64,000 nucleotides of DNA from Thermoanaerobaculia bacterium (lineage in GTDB: Bacteria; Acidobacteriota; Thermoanaerobaculia; Multivoradales; JAIOJS01). Of the stretch, positions 49,038 through 58,272 are shown one piece after another. Under the pieces are notes generated by a model, which saw only the letters and a program-made list of their open reading frames with translations, ran no database searches and was not told the origin of the DNA. Both the position numbers and the translations under genes were made by a program. The stretch's first letter is position 1. Each line of letters begins with the position of its first letter. The stretch lies in the NCBI GenBank assembly GCA_030429235.1, contig JAUIDB010000020.1, forward strand, positions 1 to 64,000, given 5' to 3'.

Positions 49038-49203
49038 GGTCGATCTCCTCACGGTTCTGAGTCGGTTCCCCGGAGTTGGGGTCATTCTGCAAGCCCCATT
49101 CTACTCTGGCCTGATGGCGCTCCGGCTCACCCCCGTTCCGTCGCGATGAGCCCTGGATGGGGACGCAACGGACCGATCCCGCTTCCGAGATCGAGGCTAC
49201 GCC

Positions 49204-49232
49204 TTGACTTTACGCCCTAGTTACGCTACGAT
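49204..49232 (+). promoter_or_regulatory. Promoter upstream of the 94-residue protein gene
   Basis: TTGACT (49204-49209), a 17-base spacer and TACGAT (49227-49232). The transcript would start about 40 bases before the ATG at 49278, leaving room for the AAGGAGA ribosome site. Confidence 0.55.
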
Positions 49233-49277
49233 CAATCCACCGGGCGAGAAGGCTCGTTCGGCAAGGAGACACAACAG

Positions 49278-49562
49278 ATGGCTAGACAGTGCACGCGCGA
49301 AGAGTTGGGATCGATCCTCGAACGGGTCGGGGCGGACCGTGACTCCGGCGGCCGCTTTCTTCTCTCCTGGCCCGCGGGATCGAGCGGGCTGCGCCAGGGA
49401 AGCTCGCCCCGCATCTCGGTGGACGAGATCGACTTTCGCATTCAAGGACGATGGCGACGCCTGGGGCCGGTGGTCGATCTGAACCTGCCCCGCAACCGGA
49501 CTCTCTTCCCCGAACTGAACCCGCAGGCTGATTCCGAGGGCGAAGAGCCGACGCTGCAATAG
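49278..49562 (+). CDS. Small protein of unknown function
   Basis: A 94-residue, mostly soluble protein (CTREELGSILERVGADRDSGGRFLLSW, ISVDEIDFRIQGRWRRLGPVVDLNL) with no signal peptide. The strong promoter and the AAGGAG site 9-14 bases before the ATG argue that it is real. No family recognised. Its TAG stop lies inside a perfect 19-base tandem duplication. It precedes the DUF1800/DUF1501 pair and may be in the same transcript. Confidence 0.65.
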   Translation: MARQCTREELGSILERVGADRDSGGRFLLSWPAGSSGLRQGSSPRISVDEIDFRIQGRWRRLGPVVDLNLPRNRTLFPELNPQADSEGEEPTLQ

Positions 49563-49595
49563 AGAGCGACAGCAAGAATAGAGAGCGACAGCAAG
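49558..49595 (+). repeat. Perfect 19-bp tandem duplication
   Basis: AATAGAGAGCGACAGCAAG occurs twice head to tail (49558-49576, 49577-49595). The first copy contains the stop codon of the preceding small gene. It looks like a recent slippage or duplication event. Confidence 0.9.
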
Positions 49596-49623
49596 AAACC
49601 GAGGCTCTACGGGTTGCACCCCT

Positions 49624-51687
49624 ATGAGCCATTCACGATCGATCGCCGGAGGGCGAGCCCGAAGTCCAGTTCCGACCGCTCTGGCGGCGACCACCACTAG
49701 ACCCCGACGAACCGGTGGGCTGGCGGCGCCACGCGGTACGGCCCGCCGACACCGGCTCTCCAGGCTCGCGCTCCTGCTCGGCCTCTGGGGTCTGCTGGCC
49801 AGCTCGACCCTGTCCGCCGATACCCTGCCCTGGGCCGCAGCGGGCCTCGACGAGCGGCAGGCCGCAGCCCACCTGCTCGACCGGTTCACCTTCGGGCCGC
49901 GTCCCGGCGAGGTCGACCGACTGCTCGAAACAGGTCTCGAAGAGTGGTTGGAGGCGCAGTTGCAAGCAGACCTGGCCGAGCCCAACCTCGAGCTGCTGCA
50001 CGAGCTGCGTCCCCTGACCCTCTCGGTCTCGGACCATCTCGAGCAGTATCCACCGGGCCAGATGCTCCTGCGTTTGGCTCAGCAGGAGGGTGTCCTGCCC
50101 GAGGGAGACGAACAGGCTCGAGCGGAGATGCAGCAACCCGGAGCCCGTCGCGACCTGCTCGAGTGGGCCGAGTCGCGGGGATTTCACCGCCAGGGTGAAC
50201 TCCTGCACGCGCTACTCAGTCAGAAGGTCGTGCGCGCCACGGCCGCCGAGAACCAGCTGCAGGAGGTCCTGGTCGACTTCTGGTTCAACCACTTCAACGT
50301 GTCGCTGACCGACCCGCAAGTCCAGAGTTACGTCCTGGCCTACGAGCGCGATGCGATACGCCCTCACGTCCTGGGCGACTTCCGAGAGATGCTGGGAGCC
50401 ACGGCCCGGCATCCGGCCATGCTGCTCTACCTCGACAATGCCCAATCGTCCGCCGACGAGGGAGCCGCCACCCTGCTCGATAGCCAGCGGTCGGGACAGC
50501 GTGCGCGGCGCGGCGGCCTGCGCGGCCGCAGTGGTATGGGAAACCCGTCCCGCTCCGCGGGCCGCTCCAATGCCCGACCGCCACGGCCCCAGGCGGAACG
50601 GCCGCGTCAGCGGTCGACCGGGATCAACGAAAACTACGCCCGTGAACTGCTCGAACTCCACACCCTCGGAGTCGACGGAGGGTACGACCAGGAGGACATC
50701 GTCGAGGTGGCCCGCGCCTTCACTGGCTGGACCATCCTGCCACCCGGCCCGCAACGCGAGGAAGCGGAGCGCCGGTTGGCTCGCACCACCCGATCCCAAC
50801 GCGCTCTGATCCACGTCGAGGGAGAGTTCCTGTTCCGGCCCGACCGCCACGACGCCGCCAGCAAACGCGTGCTCGGAGTTCGACTGCCGGCCAACCGAGG
50901 CATCGAAGATGGCGAGCAGGTGCTCGACCTGGTAGCGAGGCACCCGTCGACGGCGCGCCACCTCGCCACCAAGCTGGCGGCCAAGTTCCTCGCCGACGAG
51001 CCTTCGGCTCCGGTGATCGATCATCTGGCCTCGGTCTTCGAGCAAACCGGTGGCGACCTGCGAGCCATGGTGCGAGCGATCGCCTACTCACCAGAGTTCT
51101 GGAGCGAGTCCTCGCGTCGGCAGAAGATCAAGTCCCCCTTCGACCTGGCGATTTCGTCGGTGCGAGCGGTGGGTGGTGAGGTCGACGACGCCGCGGGTCT
51201 GGTCGACTGGGTCGATCGGATGGGCCAACCGCTCTATCAGTTCAGCGCCCCCACCGGCTACCCCGACGATGCCGCCTCGTGGACCAACGCCGGGGCCCTG
51301 CTGACCCGGATGAACTTCGGTCTGGCTCTCGCCGGCGGTCTGGTGCACGGCGTCTCGATCGATCTGGAGGCGCTCTACTCCCACCGACAGCCGGAATCGC
51401 TCCAGGCCGGACTCGAGGTCGTGGCCGCCGAACTGCTCCCCGGCCGTCCCCTCGAAGAGACCATCGACCGATTGCGACCGATCCTCGCCGACCCCGACCT
51501 GCCGACCCAGGTCGCCCAGCGAGATCGGCCCTCGCGGAGCGCATCCATGGACTACGACGAACGGGTTCGCCGCTGGCAGGATCCGTTCCCCGGCTACTCG
51601 CCGCCCCACCCCCGTCGCGGGGACGACTCGGCGCTCGCCTCGATGGTCGGAGTCCTGCTCGGCTCGCCAGAGTTTCAACGCCAGTAG
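49624..51687 (+). CDS. DUF1800-family secreted protein
   Basis: A 687-residue protein with a long Arg-rich n-region and a hydrophobic core (LALLLGLWGLLASSTLSA). Family marks: AAHLLDRFTFGPRPGEVDRLLETGLEEWLEAQL, ENQLQEVLVDFWFNHFNV, HPAMLLYLDNAQSS, GINENYARELLELHTLGVDGGYDQEDIVEVARAFTGW, FDLAISSVRAVGGEVDD. An Arg/Gly-rich low-complexity insert (about residues 285-335) precedes the GINENYAREL block. The ATG at 49624 lacks a strong ribosome site, so a somewhat later start is possible. DUF1800 and DUF1501 genes usually occur as a pair, as here, and are thought to act together outside the cytoplasm; their reaction is not known. Confidence 0.9.
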   Translation: MSHSRSIAGGRARSPVPTALAATTTRPRRTGGLAAPRGTARRHRLSRLALLLGLWGLLASSTLSADTLPWAAAGLDERQAAAHLLDRFTFGPRPGEVDRLLETGLEEWLEAQLQADLAEPNLELLHELRPLTLSVSDHLEQYPPGQMLLRLAQQEGVLPEGDEQARAEMQQPGARRDLLEWAESRGFHRQGELLHALLSQKVVRATAAENQLQEVLVDFWFNHFNVSLTDPQVQSYVLAYERDAIRPHVLGDFREMLGATARHPAMLLYLDNAQSSADEGAATLLDSQRSGQRARRGGLRGRSGMGNPSRSAGRSNARPPRPQAERPRQRSTGINENYARELLELHTLGVDGGYDQEDIVEVARAFTGWTILPPGPQREEAERRLARTTRSQRALIHVEGEFLFRPDRHDAASKRVLGVRLPANRGIEDGEQVLDLVARHPSTARHLATKLAAKFLADEPSAPVIDHLASVFEQTGGDLRAMVRAIAYSPEFWSESSRRQKIKSPFDLAISSVRAVGGEVDDAAGLVDWVDRMGQPLYQFSAPTGYPDDAASWTNAGALLTRMNFGLALAGGLVHGVSIDLEALYSHRQPESLQAGLEVVAAELLPGRPLEETIDRLRPILADPDLPTQVAQRDRPSRSASMDYDERVRRWQDPFPGYSPPHPRRGDDSALASMVGVLLGSPEFQRQ

Positions 51688-51727
51688 CCGATCACTCGCC
51701 CACCCGACCCCACCAAGGAGCGAACCA

Positions 51728-53023
51728 ATGTGCAACTCCCACTCCCGACCACCCCAGCTCGACCGGCGGGTCTTTCTCAAGACCAGCGGCCTGGCCCTCT
51801 TCGCCATGGGAGCGGGTTCTCTCGGCGGTCCCCTCTTCCTGCAGCGCGCCGCGGCCGCTACCCCACAGCCGGGCCCCTACCATCGTCGCAAGGTGCTGGT
51901 CACGATCTTCCAACGCGGCGCCATGGACGGTATCGCCGCCGTGCCCCCCCTGTCTGGAAATCGACTGCGGACGCTGCGTCCCCGACTCGCCATGGGGGCG
52001 GCCCGCAGCGCCGGGGACGACCGGATCTTGGAACTCGATGCCGACTTCGGACTGCACCCCGCCCTCGAACCGCTCGGCCGCTTCTTCGGCGAGGGCCGCC
52101 TGGGCATCGTGCACGCCGTGGGATCGCCGGACGCCACCCGCTCCCACTTCGACGCCCAGGACTACATGGAGAGTGGAACCCCCGGGCGCAAGGGGACGGC
52201 CAGCGGCTGGCTCAACCGCGTCGCCGGGGAACTCGGCCACGAAGCCTCGCCCTTCCGATCGGTCGCCTTCGGCGCGGCGCTGCCCAAGTCGTTGTACGGA
52301 CCGGAGCCGGCCCTCGCGGTCAGCGACCTGGGCTCCTTCCAGGTACGACCTCCGGGGACCGGAGCGGTGGGCCACGACCTCGACCAGGGGTTCGAGGCTC
52401 TCTACCAACAGACCACGCAGGAACTGCTCCAGGAGACCGCCGGCGAGACCTTCGACGCGGTGGAGCTGCTCGACGGCGCCGGTATCGCCAGCTATCGGCC
52501 CGATCGGCGCGCCCGCTATCCTCGAGGCCAGCTCGGCTCGGCCCTGCGCCAGATCGCCTTCCTGATCAAGTCCAATCTGGGACTCGAGGTCGCCTTCGCC
52601 GAGAGCGGCGGTTGGGACACCCACGTCCAGCAGGGCACGACCACCGGTTCGTTCGCGCGCCGGGCCCAGGAACTGGCCCAGGCGATCGAGGCCTTCTGGA
52701 CCGATCTCGGTCCGTACCAGCACGACGTCGTGCTGATGACCATGACGGAGTTTGGTCGTACCGTCGCCGAGAACGGCTCCGGAGGCACCGATCACGGCCA
52801 CGGATCCTGCCTGTTCGTGCTCGGTCACGACATCGACGGAGGCAAGGTCCACGGCCAGTGGCCCGGCCTCGACCACGGTGCTCTTTTCGAGGGACGAGAC
52901 CTCGCCGTCACCACCGATTTCCGCAGCGTGTTCGCCGAGGTCGCCCACCAACACCTGGGGGTGGCGAGTCCACAGATCTTCCCCGGCTGGTCCGGGCCTC
53001 GACTGCCGCTCTTCAGAGCCTGA
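51728..53023 (+). CDS. DUF1501-family Tat-exported protein
   Basis: A 431-residue protein with a twin-arginine signal (LDRRVFLKTSGLALFAMGAG, RR at 13-14). The mature domain has the alkaline-phosphatase-like pattern of DUF1501/sulfatase-related proteins: RRKVLVTIFQRGAMDGIAAVPPLSG, HAVGSPDATRSHFDAQDYMESG, and near the end GGWDTHVQQG, VLMTMTEFGRTVAENGSGGTDHGHGSCLFVLG. His and Asp residues in these blocks suggest metal binding. The ATG follows AAGGAG, 40 bases after the DUF1800 stop. The Tat route implies folding, perhaps cofactor loading, before export. Confidence 0.93.
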   Translation: MCNSHSRPPQLDRRVFLKTSGLALFAMGAGSLGGPLFLQRAAAATPQPGPYHRRKVLVTIFQRGAMDGIAAVPPLSGNRLRTLRPRLAMGAARSAGDDRILELDADFGLHPALEPLGRFFGEGRLGIVHAVGSPDATRSHFDAQDYMESGTPGRKGTASGWLNRVAGELGHEASPFRSVAFGAALPKSLYGPEPALAVSDLGSFQVRPPGTGAVGHDLDQGFEALYQQTTQELLQETAGETFDAVELLDGAGIASYRPDRRARYPRGQLGSALRQIAFLIKSNLGLEVAFAESGGWDTHVQQGTTTGSFARRAQELAQAIEAFWTDLGPYQHDVVLMTMTEFGRTVAENGSGGTDHGHGSCLFVLGHDIDGGKVHGQWPGLDHGALFEGRDLAVTTDFRSVFAEVAHQHLGVASPQIFPGWSGPRLPLFRA

Positions 53024-53033
53024 TGCGGCTCCC

Positions 53034-55460
53034 TCAGTCCTCCTCCGTCAGAAGCTCGAGACGTCGCTGGGCCTCGGCCGCTTCGGCGCTGCGCCCGGCT
53101 CGGTCCAGGACTTCGACCCGGAGGCCCCAGGCCTGGGCAGACTCCGGGACCTGAGCCAGCACCTCCGCCGTCAGACGATCGGCTTCGTGGGGCTGGTCCA
53201 ACCCCCAGAAGACCTTGACCAGATTGGAGACCGTGCGCAGCGTCTCGGGGTGCGCCGGACCGAGCACCTCCACCTGGTAGGCCCGAGCCAACCGGTAGGT
53301 GCTCTCCGCTTCGCGCAGTCGTCCGTCGTGCCGGAGGACGTTGCCGAGGTTGTTGAGCAGCAGCAGGGTATCGGGATGACGCTCTCCCACCACCCGACGG
53401 GCCGTGGCCAGGGCTTGACGGAAGATCGCCTCCGCCGGCTCGTAACGTTCCTGCTTGTCGAGCACGTTGGCGACGTTGTTGAGAGCGAGCAGGGTCGAGG
53501 GGTGTTCGGGGCCCAGGACCTCGGCGCTCCGGTCCGCCACACTTTGATAGATCGCCTCGGCCTCGACCCAACGCCGTTGCCGGTAGAGAGCGTTGCCCAA
53601 ACGGTTCTCGCTGCGAAGGGTCGCCGGATGGTCGTCGCCGAACCGTCTCCGGTTCTCGTCCAACACCTCTCGGTACAGCCCCTCGGCCGCCTCGTGTTCC
53701 CCGCGTCGTACGAGAACCCCGGCCATCTCCTGCTTGGCCTGGAGCGCCAACTGGGCGCCGGATTCTCCCCGGTCGGCCATCCGCGTACGCAACGCCTGGA
53801 AGAGCTCGAAGGCCTCGTCCGAGCGACCGCGACGATAGGCGATGAGGGCGCGGAGGTACTCCGACTCTTCGGTGGTCATCGCCGACTCGCCCAACACCCG
53901 TCGCTGGTCGGCGAGCACCTCGTCGATCTGGGTCTCGGCCGCTTCCAGGTCGCCCTCGAGCAGCGCCAAACGAGCCAGTTCGTACCGCGTCTGCAGGGTG
54001 TCGGGAGCCGCTCGGCCCAGGAGCTCTCGTCGCACCTCGACGGCGCGGTCCAGGTGCTCCGAGGCACGGTGATAGGCCCCCAAGGCCCCATAGGTTCGCC
54101 CCAAAATGTGGCGAACCGAGGCCTCGACCGCCGGTTGTCCCACGAAGGAGTGTTCGATACTGGCCGACTGGGCATCGAGCAGGCTCAACAGCCGAACGTC
54201 GCGGCCAGCCCGCGAGGGGTCGACCGAGGCCAGGATCTCCTCGAGAAAGGCCCGGATCGCTTCGGCCTCCTCGGCGGCGGCCACTGCCTCCGCCTGCGCC
54301 TTCCTCGCTTCGCCTTCGGAGACCACCGACCGCCGCCAGGCCAGGGTGGCGCCGAAGGCGGTCAGGGCGAGCAGCAGGACGGCGAGCGATCCCACCAAGA
54401 CCGCCGCCCGGTGGCGGCGTACGAATTTGCGGGCCCGGTAGCGCCGGGTGGGGGGACCGGCCTGGACCGGCTCGTGACGGAGGTGCCGTTGGATGTCGGC
54501 CGCAAACTCCGACACCGAGGCGTAGCGGCGCTCCGGCTCCTTGGCCATCGCCTTGAGCAGAATCCAGTCGAGATCCCCTTCGAGCCGCCGCGACCAGAGT
54601 GTCGCCTCGCGTTCGTCCCCAGAGGCGTCGACGCCGCTCCAACCGGAGCGACTCACCTCCTGGCTGGGGACCGGCGGCTCGTCCTCGAGGACCCGACGAG
54701 CCAGCGTCAGCAGCGAAGAAGCAGCCTCGTCGCCGTACGGATTGCGCCCCACCAGCAGCTCGTACAACAGGATGCCGAGGGCGTACACGTCGGTGCGGGT
54801 ATCGATGGCCGAATCGAGACCCTGCAACTGCTCGGGACTCATGTACTTGGGGGTACCGACCACCGACCCGGTGACCGAGAGGTCGGACGCCACCCCAGTC
54901 TGGCGGGCCAGGCCGAAGTCGATGACCCGTGGCCTCGGTTCCTCCCCTTCTCGACAGGAGACCAGGACGTTGCCCGGCTTGATGTCGCGATGGATGACTC
55001 CGCGCTGGTGTGCGTGGTGCACCCCCTCGCAGATCTGCAGAAAGAGCTCGAGTCGTTGTCGCACCGAGAGGCCTTCGGCCTCCGCGTAGTATGTGATCGG
55101 CGGTCCGTCGACCACCTCCATGACGTAGTAGGGACGCCCCTCCTCACTCCCCGCGTCGAGGACTCGCGCGATGAAGGGGTGCTCCATGGTGGCCAGAGCG
55201 GCGATCTCACGATCGAAACGCGCCTGGTGCACGGCGTCCTCGCGGAAGGGGCTGAGGACCTTGACCGCCACGCGCCGTCGGATCGGCTCGGTCTGCTCGG
55301 CCAGGTAGACGATCCCCATGCCGCCCGCACCGAGTCGTTCGAGAATTCGATAGGGCCCGATGGTCTCGGGCAGCACTTCGGCGGCGGGAGTCCTGGCGGC
55401 CCCCGAACCTCCAGCGACCTCCGTCTCCGGTAGCCCCTCCCGATCGGACCGATCCTTCAT
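53034..55460 (-). CDS. Transmembrane Ser/Thr protein kinase with TPR domain
   Basis: An 808-residue Hanks-type kinase of the Acidobacterial/PknB-like class. Kinase domain residues about 36-310: glycine loop GAGGMG (44-49), Lys67 in VAVKVL, catalytic HRDIK (157-161), DFG at 181-183, and an APE-like segment in TPKYMSPEQL. A single membrane helix (AAVLVGSLAVLLLALTAFGATLAW, near 355-378) separates it from an extracytoplasmic C-terminal half of TPR-type repeats (EHPSTLLALNNVANVLDKQERYEPAEAIFRQALATARRVVGERHPDTLLLLNNLGNVL). Inference: outside ligand, inside phosphorylation of targets. It is divergent from a hybrid histidine kinase with a 59-base spacer. Confidence 0.93.
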   Translation of the reverse strand: MKDRSDREGLPETEVAGGSGAARTPAAEVLPETIGPYRILERLGAGGMGIVYLAEQTEPIRRRVAVKVLSPFREDAVHQARFDREIAALATMEHPFIARVLDAGSEEGRPYYVMEVVDGPPITYYAEAEGLSVRQRLELFLQICEGVHHAHQRGVIHRDIKPGNVLVSCREGEEPRPRVIDFGLARQTGVASDLSVTGSVVGTPKYMSPEQLQGLDSAIDTRTDVYALGILLYELLVGRNPYGDEAASSLLTLARRVLEDEPPVPSQEVSRSGWSGVDASGDEREATLWSRRLEGDLDWILLKAMAKEPERRYASVSEFAADIQRHLRHEPVQAGPPTRRYRARKFVRRHRAAVLVGSLAVLLLALTAFGATLAWRRSVVSEGEARKAQAEAVAAAEEAEAIRAFLEEILASVDPSRAGRDVRLLSLLDAQSASIEHSFVGQPAVEASVRHILGRTYGALGAYHRASEHLDRAVEVRRELLGRAAPDTLQTRYELARLALLEGDLEAAETQIDEVLADQRRVLGESAMTTEESEYLRALIAYRRGRSDEAFELFQALRTRMADRGESGAQLALQAKQEMAGVLVRRGEHEAAEGLYREVLDENRRRFGDDHPATLRSENRLGNALYRQRRWVEAEAIYQSVADRSAEVLGPEHPSTLLALNNVANVLDKQERYEPAEAIFRQALATARRVVGERHPDTLLLLNNLGNVLRHDGRLREAESTYRLARAYQVEVLGPAHPETLRTVSNLVKVFWGLDQPHEADRLTAEVLAQVPESAQAWGLRVEVLDRAGRSAEAAEAQRRLELLTEED

Positions 55461-55469
55461 GGTAGATAC

Positions 55470-55475
55470 ATCCTA
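55470..55475 (-). promoter_or_regulatory. Candidate -10 box, Ser/Thr kinase gene
   Basis: On the minus strand TAGGAT ends nine bases before the kinase ATG (55460), which has no Shine-Dalgarno site. A nearly leaderless transcript is possible. Confidence 0.35.
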
Positions 55476-55507
55476 AACCATCCTCCGGCGACTCTGAGAC
55501 CGCCCGC

Positions 55508-55513
55508 TACAAT
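55508..55513 (+). promoter_or_regulatory. Candidate -10 box, hybrid histidine kinase gene
   Basis: TACAAT ends six bases before the GTG start at 55520. Initiation at the usual distance would put the mRNA 5' end on the start codon. The gene has no clear Shine-Dalgarno sequence. Confidence 0.45.
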
Positions 55514-55519
55514 GAGTGA

Positions 55520-57532
55520 GTGGCCAACGATCGCCCGCCTGACCTGAGAGAGCTGCGCGAGAAGATCCTCCGGCTGGAGACCGAACTCGCCGGGGCCCGG
55601 CTCGCCCTCAACGAGCGACTCGAGAAGGGAAGCCAGGACCTCCTCCCCCACCTGACCGGTTGGTATCCGCCCTCGCCCTCCGATCCCCATTCGCAGCTCG
55701 GAACCTGGGTCTGGGACCTCCGATCGAGCGAGGTCACCTGGTCTCCCCAGCTCTTCCACATCCTCGGCTACGAGCCCGAGACGACCCAACCTTCGACCGA
55801 GGCCTTCTTCGCCGCCGTGGCGCCCGACGATCGGGAGGAACTGCAGCGCGCCGCCGAACGGGTGTTGCAGACCGGACGCGAACCACCCACTCGATTCCAT
55901 GTCCTGCGGCCGGATGGCACGGTGCGAGAGGCCCTGGTCGACAGCGCCGCCATCCGCACCCCGGACGGCGAACCGATCCTGTTGGTGGGCACGGTGCTCG
56001 ATTTGACCGAGAGCCTGGCCACCGAGGCGTTCCTGCGGCGCCAGGAGCACCACTTCCGGCTCGCCCAGGAGACCGCGGGCATCGGCAGCTGGGCCTTCGA
56101 CCTCGTCACCCAGTCGGTCGAGTGGTCGCGCGAGCTGTACCGAATCTTCGGGGTCGATCCCGAGACGCCACCCAGCCCTGAACTCTACGCCTCGCTGATC
56201 CACCCCGACGATCGCGAGATCGTGGAAGCGACCGAGGCGAGCTTCTTTCGTGGCGAGGACACCGAGACCCACGAGTACCGCATCCATCGAGCCTCCGACG
56301 GTGAGCTTCGGTACATGGAGACCAGCGGCCGCGTCCTGCGCGACGACGAGGGGCGGGTCCTCGGGTTCCTCGGCACCACCCTCGACGTCACTCGACGCAA
56401 GGAGCTCGAGTCACGCTTGGCCCAGAGCGTCAAGATGGAGGCACTGGGAAGACTGGCGGGCGGTATCGCCCACGACTTCAACAACCTATTGACGGTGATC
56501 CAGGGGTACTGCCAACTGCTGCAACGGCAGCAGGACGATCAGCCCGAGCTCCTGCACATCAGCGACGCCGCCGAGGCCGCCAGCCGACTGACCCGGCAAC
56601 TCCTCCAGTTCAGCCGCCAGTCGGTGGTCGAACCGCGAGTCCTGGATCTCAACCAGCTGATCGAGCGGTCGAGCGTCCTGCTGCGCCGGATCATCGGCGA
56701 GGACATCCGCGTCGAACTCGACCTCCAACCCGACCTCGGACCGATCCGCTGCGACCCGGGCCAGATCGAACAGATCCTCTTCAACCTGGCTGCCAACAGT
56801 CGGGATGCCATGCCTCAGGGGGGCCGACTGCGTCTCGCCACCCGCGATCTGGCCGGCTCGGCGCCGAGGGTCGAACTCGAGGTCTCGGACAACGGGATCG
56901 GCATGCCCCGAGACCTCATCCAGAACGTCTTCGAGCCCTTCTACACCACCAAGGAGCGGGGCAAGGGAACGGGGCTTGGGCTCTCGACCGTCTTCGGGAT
57001 CGTCACCCAGCACCAGGGCTCGATCGAGGTCGAGTCCGAGCCCGGTGAGGGAACGACGTTACGGATCCGACTGCCCCGCGCCTCGGAATCGCGGTCCGAC
57101 GATGCCTGGCAGAGCGTTCCGCCCCGCCAGAGCAGCGGTCCGCTGAGGATCCTGGTGGTCGAGGACGAACCGATGATCGCCCGGCTGGTCGACACCACCC
57201 TGACCCGCGCCGGCCACCAGGTCGACCGCGTCAACTCTCCCGGGGCTGCCCTCGAACGGGTGGCCGGAGGAAACGACCAGTGGGATCTCCTGATCAGCGA
57301 CGTGGTGATGCCGGGAATGAACGGTCCCGAACTGGCCGACGCACTGCGTGAACTCCGCCCCGCGCTGCGCGTCCTGTTCATCTCGGGGTACCCGGCCGGA
57401 GAACTCGACCTCCGAACGCGGCGCGCCGACGGTTTCCTCGGCAAGCCGTTCACACCGGACCAACTCCTCACCACCGCCGAGCGGGTGGCTCGCGGCGAAG
57501 AGCGAGGACGGGGCGAGTCCGAGGACGCCTGA
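55520..57532 (+). CDS. Hybrid sensor histidine kinase (PAS-PAS-HisKA-HATPase-REC)
   Basis: A 670-residue soluble hybrid kinase. It has two PAS/PAC domains (about 55-165 and 175-295; DVTRRKELESRLAQSVKME ends the second), the phosphoacceptor His318 in GGIAHDFNNLLTVIQGY, an ATPase domain (LFNLAANSRDAM, VSDNGIGMP, FEPFYTTKERGKGTGLGLSTVFGIV), and a C-terminal receiver (RILVVEDEPMIARLV; Asp594 in LLISDVVMPGMNG; LFISGY; KPF). No membrane helix. The first 40 residues form a coiled coil (LRELREKILRLETELAGARLAL). It likely senses a small cytoplasmic ligand or redox state through PAS and phosphorylates an unlinked target. The GTG start is six bases after TACAAT. Confidence 0.95.
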   Translation: MANDRPPDLRELREKILRLETELAGARLALNERLEKGSQDLLPHLTGWYPPSPSDPHSQLGTWVWDLRSSEVTWSPQLFHILGYEPETTQPSTEAFFAAVAPDDREELQRAAERVLQTGREPPTRFHVLRPDGTVREALVDSAAIRTPDGEPILLVGTVLDLTESLATEAFLRRQEHHFRLAQETAGIGSWAFDLVTQSVEWSRELYRIFGVDPETPPSPELYASLIHPDDREIVEATEASFFRGEDTETHEYRIHRASDGELRYMETSGRVLRDDEGRVLGFLGTTLDVTRRKELESRLAQSVKMEALGRLAGGIAHDFNNLLTVIQGYCQLLQRQQDDQPELLHISDAAEAASRLTRQLLQFSRQSVVEPRVLDLNQLIERSSVLLRRIIGEDIRVELDLQPDLGPIRCDPGQIEQILFNLAANSRDAMPQGGRLRLATRDLAGSAPRVELEVSDNGIGMPRDLIQNVFEPFYTTKERGKGTGLGLSTVFGIVTQHQGSIEVESEPGEGTTLRIRLPRASESRSDDAWQSVPPRQSSGPLRILVVEDEPMIARLVDTTLTRAGHQVDRVNSPGAALERVAGGNDQWDLLISDVVMPGMNGPELADALRELRPALRVLFISGYPAGELDLRTRRADGFLGKPFTPDQLLTTAERVARGEERGRGESEDA

Positions 57533-57582
57533 GAAACCCTCCACCCCGGGGCCGACGCGCCTCGGCTAGCCGGTTCGCGGCT

Positions 57583-58263
57583 TCAGGTCACCCGCGCGAG
57601 GTAGTCGTGGTTCCTCGTCAGCCGACTGTAGAGCACTCCCGCGTGGTACCAGTGGAGAAAGCACGCTTCGTGCAGAATCCGAGCCCACCGACCGAGCCAG
57701 GTGCGAGGCGCCGCGTCGAACGCCGGAGCGAACCGGTGGTCGAGCCCGAGCCCCGTGGCGTAAGCCGAGATGCGGGTTGTGTGGATCGGATCCGAGACGA
57801 TCAGCAGTCGAGCCGATCGCTCGTGGCCCAGCAGCTCGCGGATGTGGAAGAGGTTCTCCAGCGTGTGGCGCGAAGTGTCCTCCGCCCGCAGAGCCGACTC
57901 CGGGATCCCGAGCTTCCGCAGCTCTTCCAACCCCGCCGCGGCCTCGGTCCGCGAGGACGTTCCGGTCAATCCGCCCGCCACCCACAGGGTAGGCGCCACG
58001 CCCTCCTGCCATAGCTCGGCCCCACGCGCGAGGCGAGCCCTGAACACTCGTGTCGGTTGGTCGTGCTCGAGGGTCCGACCCAGCACCACGATCAGGTCGG
58101 CCGCCCCGGGTTCGTTCTCTCCGCACCGCCTCCACACCTGAAGCACGCGCCAGAGCCAGGGCAGACCGAGACCCGCCAGGAAGAGGAACCCCGCAAAGAG
58201 GAGCGAAGGGACGGCGCCTGGACCGAGGAAGTCGCGCCAACGATCGCGGATGTGCCGAGCCAT
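57583..58263 (-). CDS. YdcF-family (DUF218) membrane protein
   Basis: A 226-residue protein with an N-terminal helix (AVPSLLFAGFLFLAGLGLPWLWRVLQVW) and a DUF218 domain: ADLIVVLGRTLEHDQPTRVFRARLARGAELWQEG, LWVAGGLTGTSSRTEAAAGLEELRKLGIPESALRAEDTSRHTLENLFHIRELL, LLIVSDPIHTTRISAYATGLGLD. The SRTEAAAG and DTSRHTLEN motifs are the conserved polar sites. Family members bind nucleotide-like or lipid-linked ligands and are implicated in envelope processes; the exact function is unknown. TATGCT lies nine bases before the ATG. Confidence 0.92.
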   Translation of the reverse strand: MARHIRDRWRDFLGPGAVPSLLFAGFLFLAGLGLPWLWRVLQVWRRCGENEPGAADLIVVLGRTLEHDQPTRVFRARLARGAELWQEGVAPTLWVAGGLTGTSSRTEAAAGLEELRKLGIPESALRAEDTSRHTLENLFHIRELLGHERSARLLIVSDPIHTTRISAYATGLGLDHRFAPAFDAAPRTWLGRWARILHEACFLHWYHAGVLYSRLTRNHDYLARVT

Positions 58264-58272
58264 TGGGCCGGG

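Noticed and set aside
57551-57566. GCCGA...TCGGC hairpin between convergent genes as a two-way terminator
   Set aside because: Only five base pairs and no T runs on either side.
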